Under the pieces are notes generated by a model. That model had not been told where the DNA came from. It ran no database searches and saw only the letters and a list, made by a program, of their open reading frames with translations. From NCBI GenBank assembly GCA_013398955.1, contig VWPU01011607.1:1-64000 (forward strand): a stretch of 64,000 nt of DNA, in the 5' to 3' direction. A program made the position numbers and the translations under genes. The DNA comes from Callaeas wilsoni (Eukaryota > Chordata > Aves > Passeriformes > Callaeidae). This document shows, piece by piece, positions 24,301 to 36,300 of this stretch (position 1 is the stretch's first letter; every line of letters begins with the position of its first letter).

Positions 24301-27300
24301 GCTCACTTTAAAGAGCTTAAGAAAGACTTCAGGAGGCAAAAAAAATCTAACTTGAAAACTGACAGAATTACCCAAAAGTACTTTGAAATTCCCACACTGT
24401 GCCTTTTGAATCCTGCAAATATAGAAAACTTTTAAGTCCAATTATGCAGCCACTGAAATATAATTGCTATAGCATTTCCAAGTAATATTAAAAGTACATA
24501 GTTTAATTATGTTTGCTAAGTGGCAGGACACAGTAAACAAAAAAAGGAGTATTATATATTGACTTTCCAAATTTCCAAAAGTAAAAAGAAATCAATTAGA
24601 TCTTAAGTATTTTAGCTTCTAAGAGTAATGCCACAAATTAGAGACAAATGCAAGTTTGAGAGCAATTCTAACCTTTGCATTTTTTTGCTCATCTTTACTG
24701 ATAAATTTTCAGACATTTACGCCTTATAAAGATTATTTAAGGAAGCAAAGAACTACCAAGTAGTCAAAAAGGATTCAGTAAGAGATCTACCAAGAAATGT
24801 CCTCTCACACAAGTCTGTGAAACCTGATGGGATGTACCTGGGGGTACTGAGAGCTGAAGGTATGAACCCACTCTCCCCCATTGCTGGAAGGCCACTCTCA
24901 TCAGGAGAGGCTCCTGATCACTTAAAGGCAAGTCCTCCATCCATCCTCTTGTTATGAACAATTTTTAAAAGTTCATTAAAACTAAGTTACTAAATTACCT
25001 TGGTTAATGATGTTAATGAGTTTAACAATTAAAGATTAAGTTTACTTAAGTTCAAATGTTAATGAAGTTTAAAGGGTTCGATTGTTAAGGTCAACTTTAC
25101 TTAGTTCAAATGTTTTATTTATTCCTTATGTAATGCTGCAGGTTTAATAACGTTTGAGAAACTAATGGTCCGTGTGGGTTAAGATGTTGTAATCAGGTTT
25201 GTTTGGGTTTAAATGTTGTATTTAATTGATGTTCAATGTTAATCAATGAAGGGGGGGGGGCTGCCAAGATGGCGACGCAGAGCCAGGTTCCAGAAAATTC
25301 CAAGGATGAAGTCACAGCGTTATGGTGATTTCGGGACTCCAATTGGGTCAGACCTCAACCAATTGGGAGGGACTTCGGGGAAATGATTGGTCAGAACTTG
25401 CCCTAGAAATGAGCCAACCAGCGTTGAGCGAAAAGGACCAATCAGGCGGCGGATTGAAAACTCAACCAATCAGAGAACAAAGATTGTCTATAAGAACTGT
25501 GCTGGTGTCCTGCATGAGCTCCTCCACCCTTTGGACCATGGCCAGTGGGGAGCACCCAGCGTCGCGCGCGCTGCTTTTGTCTGCCTTGCCACCCAGAGCC
25601 TTGGGCTTATCCCTGGCTCCTTTGTTCCCGGTTGTGGTTTTTAATAAATTTGTTAAATTTTAACAGCATGAGACCGTTATTTCTCACTCTCCGATGGAGC
25701 AGTCAGGATGAGTGGGGAACAACAGGCCAGACAGTCTCACTTCGGACCCTTGGAAAGTCACAGAGCTTAGTATTCTTGAAATGCACTTATAATTTATTTG
25801 TTTTTAACCTACCTGGCTGCCTTGTGTCACAAAAACAAGTACATCTGTGAGTAAGGAAAAGCAGATATCATTTGCCTTGGCTTTTGATACCGGATCCCTA
25901 TGTCTAAGCTGAGTCTTTACCATGCAGGTTAAATTAGACGGCTGATGGAAGGTTGTAGTGATGCTAACCAGCTCACTGTGAAATGCAAGCAGCTAAGGAT
26001 TCCACTTACCATAAACCTGAGTAAGCCAAGCCTGGACTGTGCTACACTGCATGTGTTGCCTGGGCTTCAGGCCCGTGTTGTGCCACCCATATTCCTTGGC
26101 TGCAGGAGACATTTAGGTGACTGATTGTAATTGAAATTCACCAAGCACAGCTGAGAAGTCCTGTACCTATGACAGAATGGTACATGACGATGGCCAGCTC
26201 ACTGGAGAACAGCACTTCTGGAAAAGAGCTGGAAATCTGGCAAGCGTTATGTTCAACTTCGGCAATAAAGACAGGCAGAAAACACAGAGGGTAGAATTTT
26301 ACTCAACTTGCTCCAGTTTATCAACATCTTTCTTGCACTGCAAGCCCCCAAACTAGACATAATATTCTAAATGTGGTCTAATAAGGGTAAAATAGAGGGG
26401 GAGTTAGTTCTCGCTACCTACCTACTACACTTCTGTCGATACAGCCCAAGGTACTGTTGACCTTCTCTGCTGCCAGGGCGCTTTGCTGGCATACACTGAG
26501 CCTACTGTTTGCTTAGATGTGAACTACACTCAATCCAAACTGCAGCGCTTGTACTAGAAGTTTGAGCAACAGCATCACATAATCCCAGTTATGGTTTATT
26601 AAGCAATTGTGGTTGCTTCTGCTATGCTATTTAAGTGGCTGATGGAACACACATCAGTGGCCAGGGAAATTTTTGGTGACTGTGGCTTAGATTTCAATAG
26701 TGCTACTGAACATTCAGAAAAAAAAATGTGAGGAAAAAAGCTGAAGAACTAATCCTGAGCTCAGAGTAATCACTTGTCAGATCATCTGCTATACAAAGTA
26801 TTAAATTTCTATGGTGAACTGTGTCTTAAAATAAAAAAAAGCCCAACAACACACAAAAACAAAAGCTGCTTGTTTTCCTGAGAGATTCTCTGTAACTTCT
26901 AGACACTGACAAAGACAAAGGATATTATGAAAGAAAATAAAATGGATTTCTTTTTCTCAAATATCTCATATCCTTCTCCTGCTCGTAATAGGATTCATAC
27001 CTGGGGAAAAGTTGTCCACCTGAAAGAAGTGCTCACAACGACCCTCATACAACTCCTGCACAGATTTGCTAGCAGTGCCGGCAGACCACCCTGCACCGAG
27101 CAGGACAGGAGCTTTCCTTCTCCACTACTCCACATCTACTTCTTAATCTCTCAGCAGCAGAGCACAGGTTTATGCTCGTGCCCTGTATGATATATTCTCC
27201 CTTGCAACAACTGAATTCAAGTATCCCACATCCGTGCCTGAAAAAATCCAACTCTCTTAAGAGCCAAGTACTAGGCTGTGGACTTCATTTTGTAAGAATT

Positions 27301-30300
27301 ACCCATTCCATTGTCTTGGAACCATTATAAATTCCCAAAGTCACAGATCAAACACAGGGGGGGTTTGAAAAACATGCGGCTTGGAAGAATTTTTTATTAT
27401 TGCCTCTCTAATTATTAGTTCAATCATCTCTGTTCTTACTGCAGGCTCTAGCAGCATTATCCTGTGACAAAAAAAAAATACATAGATGAATAGAAGTGTC
27501 TAATAGTTTTCCACTAGAAAGGGTACTAATAATGAAAATCAGGGATTATTCCCCAGCCTAAATTTTGGCAAAAGCACATCATCAGATGATCCACTACACT
27601 CCCCTCTTCATTCCTCCTGAAATAACTTAAGATCAAAAGTCCAACTGGACTTGCTATTTAAAACTGGTTAGTCTAAAATTGGCTAGTTGTACTTTGAATG
27701 ATAAAAGTCATGAGAGGGAAGAAAGAGAAGGTAACTATGGGCATCAAGATGCCTGCTCTCCAAAGCCTTTTGTTTTTTATACAGGAACATCAGAGAACAT
27801 GCCAAATTTAAAAGCAGATTAACCCAAAGATTTTCATTTGTTCAGTAGAAACAATCTAGAGAAAGAATTTCAGTAAAGTTTAAAAGCATATTTCAAAAGA
27901 AATAGTGTAATTTGCCTTTGAAATCACACTTATTAAAATATCTAACACAGCAAAATGTATTGTGTATGACAGATAAGAAACTGATCTTAAATTTAAATAT
28001 GTCTTAAATTAATTCATAGCTATTATTTTTCCATTTACGCCCTCCTATTACATTTCTTTTATTTACTTGCTCATGCAATAGGAGATATCATCAACTTTTA
28101 TTGAAAAACAGGTATTTGCTTTCTGTCAGCAAGGGGTGTCACATGCCTAGCATTCTACAATAGTGCCTGGGAGACTCAGCTCTTCCAAAAATTACTTTAA
28201 AAGCCTGTCATCTAGAGTAAGAAGTGATTAATAGTTTTATTCATTCATTTTGACAACCGGTGGCATTCTAATCACTTTGAAAAAAAGTAATTCTACATTT
28301 CCAACATCCCCAAAGAAGATTCTCCTGATTCACACTTCAGTTTTAAAGAGAGAGGGTGGTGAGCAGTGTGTTGGGATTGCCACATTTTTTAATTTTATTT
28401 TTACTGTCTATAAATCAAAAGGATGGAGTAAAAAGAAACATAAATAATGTCTGGGATTAAGAAATCTGGTTACAGAACAACCTTCACCTCACTTTGGCAT
28501 CATAACTATGAAAATAACAGGGAAAACTCATGGGTTTTTCTATTACTTAAAAAGTTCTAGGCAGTACATCCAAATTTAATCCTTTTTTTTCCATGTGTAC
28601 ATATATAAACAAAGACTGCAGTCATTAATAAATCATGTCATTTTGCTTAACTTGTGACAGATAGTAATAAAAAGACCTTTGCTTTCTGATATTTGTTCAA
28701 GAATACAGATTATTTAAATTAAACATCAATCCTTACAAACAGAAAAATACTAGTATTTACATGAAAATGAATTTGTTTACATAGATACAGAAAAAAATCA
28801 TAGCTAAAAAGATCTTTCACAAGCTACATGTAAATTGAAACAAAGTATCTTCATTGGTCTGTTTCTCCCCTGATACTTCACCTTATTTTCTGCCTTTCTA
28901 CAACTGAAACACTGGACAGCTAATTCAGTGCTTCAACAATCTACAGAGCACATGCGAGATTTTACAAAATTTCACATAGAACTGGAGACTTCCAAATACA
29001 TCATCACCTTCCAAAATCCATTTTTACAACAAAGTATCTATATTATAGTACTTTACTGCCTCCTCCCTCAGACAGATGAGCTATCCTCGGACAATGAGAC
29101 GATACAAAACATTTAGGTACGTTGACACTACCAAACGTACATAACTCTTATAGGATCTATGGAATAATCCAACAGGAAATCCAATCCAAAGAAACCCCAG
29201 ATCAACCGACCATCCAGAATCAGTTGAGCTTAAGACACTGATTACCCTACTTGAAAACATCCCTGCAGTCCAAATATTCAGGGATGGAGCAGCACACTCC
29301 TGAGGCAGGTAATTCGTCGGCCACTAGAAGGAAAGTGATGATCCAGCAGGAGCCTGGCAGCAGAGCACAGGCAATGCAGAGGCACCTGGTGCTTTCCTGA
29401 AGACAAGTCATTATCCAAACAAGGATCTGCTTCTTTTCAAGCCAGAGGTGCAAAGTGAAGCCACAGCTGGGAAGGGAGGGGGCAGAGTTCACCAACAGGC
29501 CCAATGCTGCTACAGCCAAGTTTAACTACTCCAGCTCATACTTGCAGCCTAATTAAATCATGTTTGTAATATTTCAGGAAGACAGAACTCCAAGAATTCT
29601 AGTGATAGCCTGTACAGACTGTCCATAAGACACCAGGGTGTGATTTTATTGTAAAAATTCTGTTCAAATATACTGCCTCTGAAACATACCCTGCTTTCCT
29701 ATTACTAGGAAAAAGTTATTCTGACAAATAACCTTAATTTACAAGAACTACAAAAAAAGTCCACTTCCCCTCTAGTATAGGTATGCAAATTAGCAATTAA
29801 TTGAAGAAGTAATACATTAACAGATGAAATATCCTTTGGGCAGCTGCAGTAAAATGGAAAGTCATACAATGAGACCACTCAGAAATTAGCTGCACCAACA
29901 CTGACAGTAACTATCATTTCTAAAAATATCCACTTCATCTATATTTAAAAGTCTGAAAATAAATATTCAGTAAGTTCAAAAAGCATTTTTCTTAAAAGAG
30001 TTCAAAACACTTGAGTTGTGTAATCAGTAAAATTAGTGGGGCTTTTTAAAATTATTTTTACAGTGGAATTTCTTTTAAGCACATCTTGGCAAAGGCATTG
30101 CTGAGATAAAACTTGTGCATGCTTTACTCTCACACTCACAACTTAAAGGAGTGCTCCAGCCTGTAAAAAGATTCTATACGTTAATCTGCCAAGACCTGGT
30201 ATGACTACCAGGTGTTCAATTTATTTCATGTCTGATTTCAATCTACTGACAGTCATTTCCCGTTTTTCCTTCTGACTGAAAAAAGGATTTAAGATTTAGC

Positions 30301-33300
30301 CCTTCCCCAAAAGTCAGCCAGTCTTTATCATTAGTAGGAATGACAACAAACATGTTAATGTCACATGTGGAATGTAACATTCCTTGGCTTAGGACATCAT
30401 AACACTTTACTCAAGAGAACTGCCATTCTCCATATTTTATTAAAAAACGTGTGGAAAAAAAATCATGTAATTGGAGCAGTAGTCATCACAATTTTTAGTG
30501 ATTCAACCCATTTCTTTTTGCCTGCTCCATAAACTTGCTAAGCCAGAGTGCAGTGATGAAATTAACTCCAGATAGATACTGCTGCAGCTATCACATGGCA
30601 CCTGGCTGAGGGTCACAGGCTGCCATAAGAAAACAATCAGGAAAAATGCAAATTTGTAACACAGTGTCATCCTGAGATACAGACTTTTGTTTACTCACCA
30701 ACTGCATATGCCATTGCAGTTCTTTCTCACGGACTAAAGTGCATCATTCACAAATTACTGTTACCAGCATATTAATAAATGACATTTAACAGGTGCCATA
30801 TTAACCGACGAGTTTTCAGGTTATCACATCTATCACACAACATAGAAATAAAATTGTACTTGCAACTAATATATTCAATTCCAATTTTTTTCTGAAATTT
30901 GGGGAGCAACTTACTTAGTTAAGCAAGCCTTCCTCATGGTTCAAATACTGCAAATCTTATTTTGTTAGCTTGACTATCATGAAATATCGAGGTGGATTTG
31001 AAGACTGAAGCATTTTCATACAAATCAAACCAGACAGGACCATGTAGAGACCACAGCAATTGTTTATGCTGCAAATCTAGAACTTAACAAAATCTTATAC
31101 TCGGTAGGAAAGATGCAAGACAACAAGAGAAGAAATAAAAACAAAAAATACTGAATACAGTCAAATTTCATTTAGCCTCCTCACATTATTTATAATTACT
31201 TTATGCTAGTAATCTATGTGGGCTCTAGAAGGAACGCATGTACTTCAATTAGTAGAGGAGATAAAACACTGAAGGGTGTATTTTAGAAAACAGCAATGGG
31301 ACAATGGCCAAAAAAAAGCCACAAAGGAAAGTGAAGTAACAAGTCCACATACAAGCTTCAGTCTTCTCTTGACACACACCCTCTCTAAGTAATTTCCCTG
31401 AATATCTCTTCTCCCACTCAAAATATCACCATTTCATTCAGTTGACCTGGGCCTTAGACAGTAACTTTGTAATACTCAGAAACAAAGACAAGCTGCTTCT
31501 CTGCAAAATTCTCACTGCAAACTTTACCTGAGAGATTCAGAGGACAAAGTCACTGTGATCACGTTTTACCTTACACTGCCAAAGTTATTACCTTACTAAC
31601 CTTGTATGTGCATATTATAAAAATCATCCATTTATGTTACAGTGAATTACTTTAAGTTAACACTGGGAACACAACACCTGAAATTAATTTCAAGTGACAA
31701 GACCATCATCAATCATACTTTCTTAACATTAATGCCACCACATAAAGCCTTCTGCTCCACTGCTTAAAAATGTAGGTGTTTTAGGAAGAAAATGTTTCAC
31801 AGATGGTGCTATTTATACTGATACTTTTCTGAATTAGGAGGTTTTTTGTACCTATAGCATAAGTCAACCAAAATAGCATATTTCTTTGACTAATATTACA
31901 TTTTAAAAGACAAAGCATTACAAATATTAGTAATGCAAATTATCTAATTCTCATTTTTAACTATTTAAAAGACTACATGCCAAATCAGGAAAGGAATCAA
32001 GAAAAAATATACAAAATTAGAAAACACCAGTGAGGTCTTCCTTTTGCAATGAGTCCTCAAAACACAACAATTTTCTTTGTACACATTTCATCAGATTACA
32101 TAAGATAATATTTCAAAGTAAAAATGTGCAGGTATTAAATTAGGAAGAAAAACACTGTATCAAGATTGTATGTATTAATATTGGAATCAATTTCTTATGG
32201 CACCAATTAGTGCTATTTCTAGGTTATACTTTAATTTGCAAACAGTAAGATCTTATTTGATGTTCTGACAAAATGTTTTCACAAAAGCAACTTTTTTGCA
32301 GTAATTCAGAGACCAGCCAAGTTATTACTTCAATTGCTAGGCAAAAAAAGGGGCAGTATTTAAACACAAGTATGATAAATCTGTGACTCAGTTATGCTAG
32401 CATAGCTAATTACAAGCCTTCATAAAATAAACTCTTCAACACACCATAAAAGCCCTCACGCAGCAGGACTATTTACACATTCACAAGCATCAGCTTATGG
32501 CTTTAAAATATATTGTTCAAAAAGCACTAAAACTTTAGGACAAAGCATTTTCTGAATGTAATGTTCATTAAGGTAAAATGACAAAGATTCAGTCTATTTG
32601 ATTCAAACACTGCTGGAGGCATCCCAGTCAGAGTCAGGTTTTTCAGTATCTAGGATCCCCACATCCTGAATTTATCAGGGAGCTGTTTCAGAGAGGAGCC
32701 CAGGAAACACAGAAGCTAACATAACTGTGTGAGCTAGAACCAGAGTGCTGAGCCTCCTTTCCTCCAGTATCCAACTTCAGCAGAACTTCAAGCCTTATGA
32801 CAAAATATTAGAAGAACAGCCATAGATAACTCACCCCAGCCTAAGGGCCAAACTCCCACCCAGATGCTGATAAGGACAGGGAGATTGATAAAAAATTACC
32901 ACTGCAAGCAAAACAGACTCAATGTGAGAAGTTAATGTAACTTACTGTAAATTAGACTCAGGTAGTGAGGAGCAGAGACAAACAAGACAACGCCTTTGCT
33001 TCCCTCTCTCATCTGCTGCACTGTGCTCCTTCACCTGAGAGTCCCACACCTCCCACCCCGAGCAGCAGGGGGTGGACACAGGGGCAGCTGGGACCTGTCC
33101 AGAACAGCTCCTGCCTGCTCACGATTCCCCCTGCGGTGGCATGGGCTGTCTCCCATGGGATGCAGTCCTTCAGGAAAACAAAAATGCTTAAGCATGGGTT
33201 CTCCATAGGCTGTGGTTCCTTAAGGAACTCTCTGCCTGCTTCAGTGTGGGTCCCTGCTTCCATCCTGTATCTGTGTCAACTGTTTCTTCCATCCTCTCCC

Positions 33301-36300
33301 CCTTTTGTCCCACTTCAGATTTCTCTGGAGCAATCCTCTTTTGTGCAGTACTGAGTCCAATACAGCTCTGATATGGGTCTGAGCCCTGACACTAAGCTGA
33401 ATCTTTTGATTTTCTTTTTAAAAATCAAAATTTAAAACTACTTTCCTCAAATATGAGATGCATAATTTTGTACGTTAGCATAAACACAGTGAAACCCTCA
33501 TGAATAAAATATTAAGGAAACTTCTATGAATTTAAATTGTCTTATATTATAAAACAATTGTTGAGCTAACATTACAGCTCACATGTTACAGAAAATGTTT
33601 AAGCTTTCTACAGTTTAATCATCATTAACGGCACAAGGAAATTATTTACTATCAAATGGGTCAGAGAATACATAAAGAAGGCCTTTGCAGTGTTGATTTT
33701 GCACATAAAATTAACGTCTTCAGTTGTACTTGGAACTGCCAAGAAGGCTTGACTAATATCAACTCCCCTTATTATAAAGCCTCAAGAAACAGCCACAGTT
33801 GGGATGTCAAACTTGTTTTTAAATGATGAAAGAGAACATCTGAGTGCTTCGTGGGTTTGACTAGTAAGTGATTAAAGCATAACTGACTGAACTGAATTTC
33901 TGCCAGTGTTAACGTAAAACTTTTTTTAAAAGTCAGTGCTATGAATTATTTACTGTTCTTTCAAAGCTCAGTGTCAACACATCAATTCAGTCTCATTCTA
34001 TTCGTCCCTTACAACCCCAGCTAGAGTCACTCTAACATGCAGGATGGTGACATACATCTGCAATGTAGTGAGCAGTGTAACAATGCTAGGCAACCACCCA
34101 AATTATACAATGCTTTGGAGACCCAGGGAGAGCCTCTTTAGCACCAGCACATTCCCATAAGGTGCACAACTTCAGAGCACCTTGGAAAAGACAGGGCAGA
34201 CCTTCATCATAATATTGCTCCTGCATAGGCATAACTCCTTCCAAAAACCTGTGTACGTGACTATTTAGAGTAGCATCAAATAAGCTCCACAAAGCAAAAC
34301 ATGGATCAAGTACAAATAATCAATAATACTGCACAAACAACCCATACTGGAAAACTATGGTGCTTTAACATTGAAAAATTGCGCCACTAATGAGAGCTGT
34401 AAGAAACTACATGCTTCAAAACCATCCTTCCAGTACCTATAATCAGGGTATTTTGTCCATTAGAAGTATAAAACATACTGTCAAAAACAGAAGTATTGCC
34501 CAAAGTCACAGAATCACAGAATCAACTAGGGTACAAAAGACCTGTGAGATGATCAAGTCTAACCTATGACCAAACACTACCTCATCAAATAGACCATGGC
34601 ACCAAGTGCCATGTTCAGTCTTTCCTTAAACACCTCCAGGGACAGTGACTCCACAACCTCCCTGGGTAGCCCACTCCAGTATCTAATCACTCCTTCAGTG
34701 AAGAAATTCCTCCAGCTGTCCAACCTCCCCTGGTGCAGCCTGAGGCTATGTCTTCTTGTCCTGTCACTAATTGCCTGGAAGCAGAGACCGACCCTCACCT
34801 TGCTACAACCTCCTTTCAAGAAGTTGTAGAGAATGAACGATAATGTTTCCCCTGAGCTTCCATTTCTTCAGGTTAAACAACCCCAGCTCCCCCAGCTGCT
34901 CCTCACAGGACTTGTGCTCCAGACCCTTCACCAGCTCTGTTGCCCTTCCCTGGACACCCTCCAGTCCCTCAATGTCTTTCCTGCAGTGAGGGGCCCAGAA
35001 CGGCACACAGGATTTGAGGTGTGGCCTCACCAGTGCTGAGTACAGGGGGACAATCACTGTCCTGGTGCTGCTGGCCACACTACTCCTGATATAAACCAGG
35101 ATGCCATTGGCCTTCTTGGCCACCTGGGCACACACTGGATCCTGTTCGGCCAGCTGTCAACCAGTACCCCCAGGGCTTTTCTGCTGGGCTGCTTTCCAGC
35201 CCCTCTGTCCCCAGCCTGCGGCACTGCCTGGGGGTGTTGTGACCCAAGTGTAGGATCAAGCACTGGGCTTTGTTGAACCTCATACTGCTCATCTCCACCC
35301 ATCTATCCAGCCTGTCCAGATCCAGATCTGCAGAGACTTCCTACACTCCAGCACATCACACTCCAACCCAACTTGATGCCATTCATGAATTTACTAAAAG
35401 TACACTCAATTCCCTCATCTAGATCATCAGTAAAGATGTTAAACAGGACTGGGCCCAATACTGAGCCCTGGGCATCACCACTAGTGACCAGACACATCCT
35501 GGATGTGGCCCCATTCACCAGCGCAGTTGGGACCCAGCCATCCAGACAATTTTTAACCCAGTAAAGTCTATCTAACAAAATATCTAACAAAAGATACAAA
35601 TTTTTAACTTAATTTTACAAACCTCTTCTTTAGAAATAGCATTCAAGCCTAATTCAGATTATCACACCATTACAGTCTTTAATTCTGAAATTCTAGTACA
35701 AGGATTGTCCACTAGAAAGTACTGACAACAAAGTGTACACAGTCAGATGCTGCAAAACCACTAAAACATACTCCCAAAAGAACACACAAGTAACGTTTAC
35801 CAAAGTGGTAATGTTATCAACTCTATTCATTAAGAGACAAATAACAAAACAGGTGATGATGTTCAAGGCTTTATTACTTCTTAATTAAGTCTAGCCATGA
35901 TGCACAACTTCTATGCAAAGTCATGAAGACCTCTATATCACCAGAGTGCCTGAAATGAAACACATTTCTCTTGGCTGATTTCTCCTTTGCAGCAGACACG
36001 AAAAAGCATTCACGTCCTACAAAAGCACAGCTAAACCAGCTGTACTTGCAGAACTTGGGCCTAGATCAAATAGTATTTCAACAACTTCTTTTTACAAACA
36101 ATACTTGAATTGTGCTATTGTGTCATAGCTTCTGCCTCTTCAGTCCAGATATGGCTGAGGAAAATGGTTAAGATTATCCTCTGGATTTATATATACACAA
36201 GCCTTTCTTTAAAAGTGTATTCTTACAGGTTTCACTGAAATGTAACTGATGTTTATAGTTCTGTTCCAGTGGAAACTATGCTAAATATCAAGCTACCAAG

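Larger units (their letters stand above)
24950..25701 (+). mobile_element. LTR of an endogenous retrovirus with CCAAT array, inside CR1
   Basis: About 750 bp, beginning TGTTATGAAC. The first 300 bp are AT-rich with repeated gttaatga-like strings, then a poly-G run (25251-25260). CCAAT motifs occur at 25339, 25359, 25438 and 25466, with an inverted one at 25386; the first two are palindromic CCAATTGG. A TATA box (TATAAG, 25489-25494) and AATAAA (25643-25648) follow in proper promoter-to-polyA spacing. CR1 sequence lies on both sides. The right end is placed at a CA near 25701 because CR1 similarity resumes just after; no clear target duplication was found. No retroviral genes are present. Confidence 0.7.

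Noticed and set aside
24780..24961. Small coding gene over the PDGM-like peptide
   Set aside because: It is a decayed CR1 ORF2 fragment.
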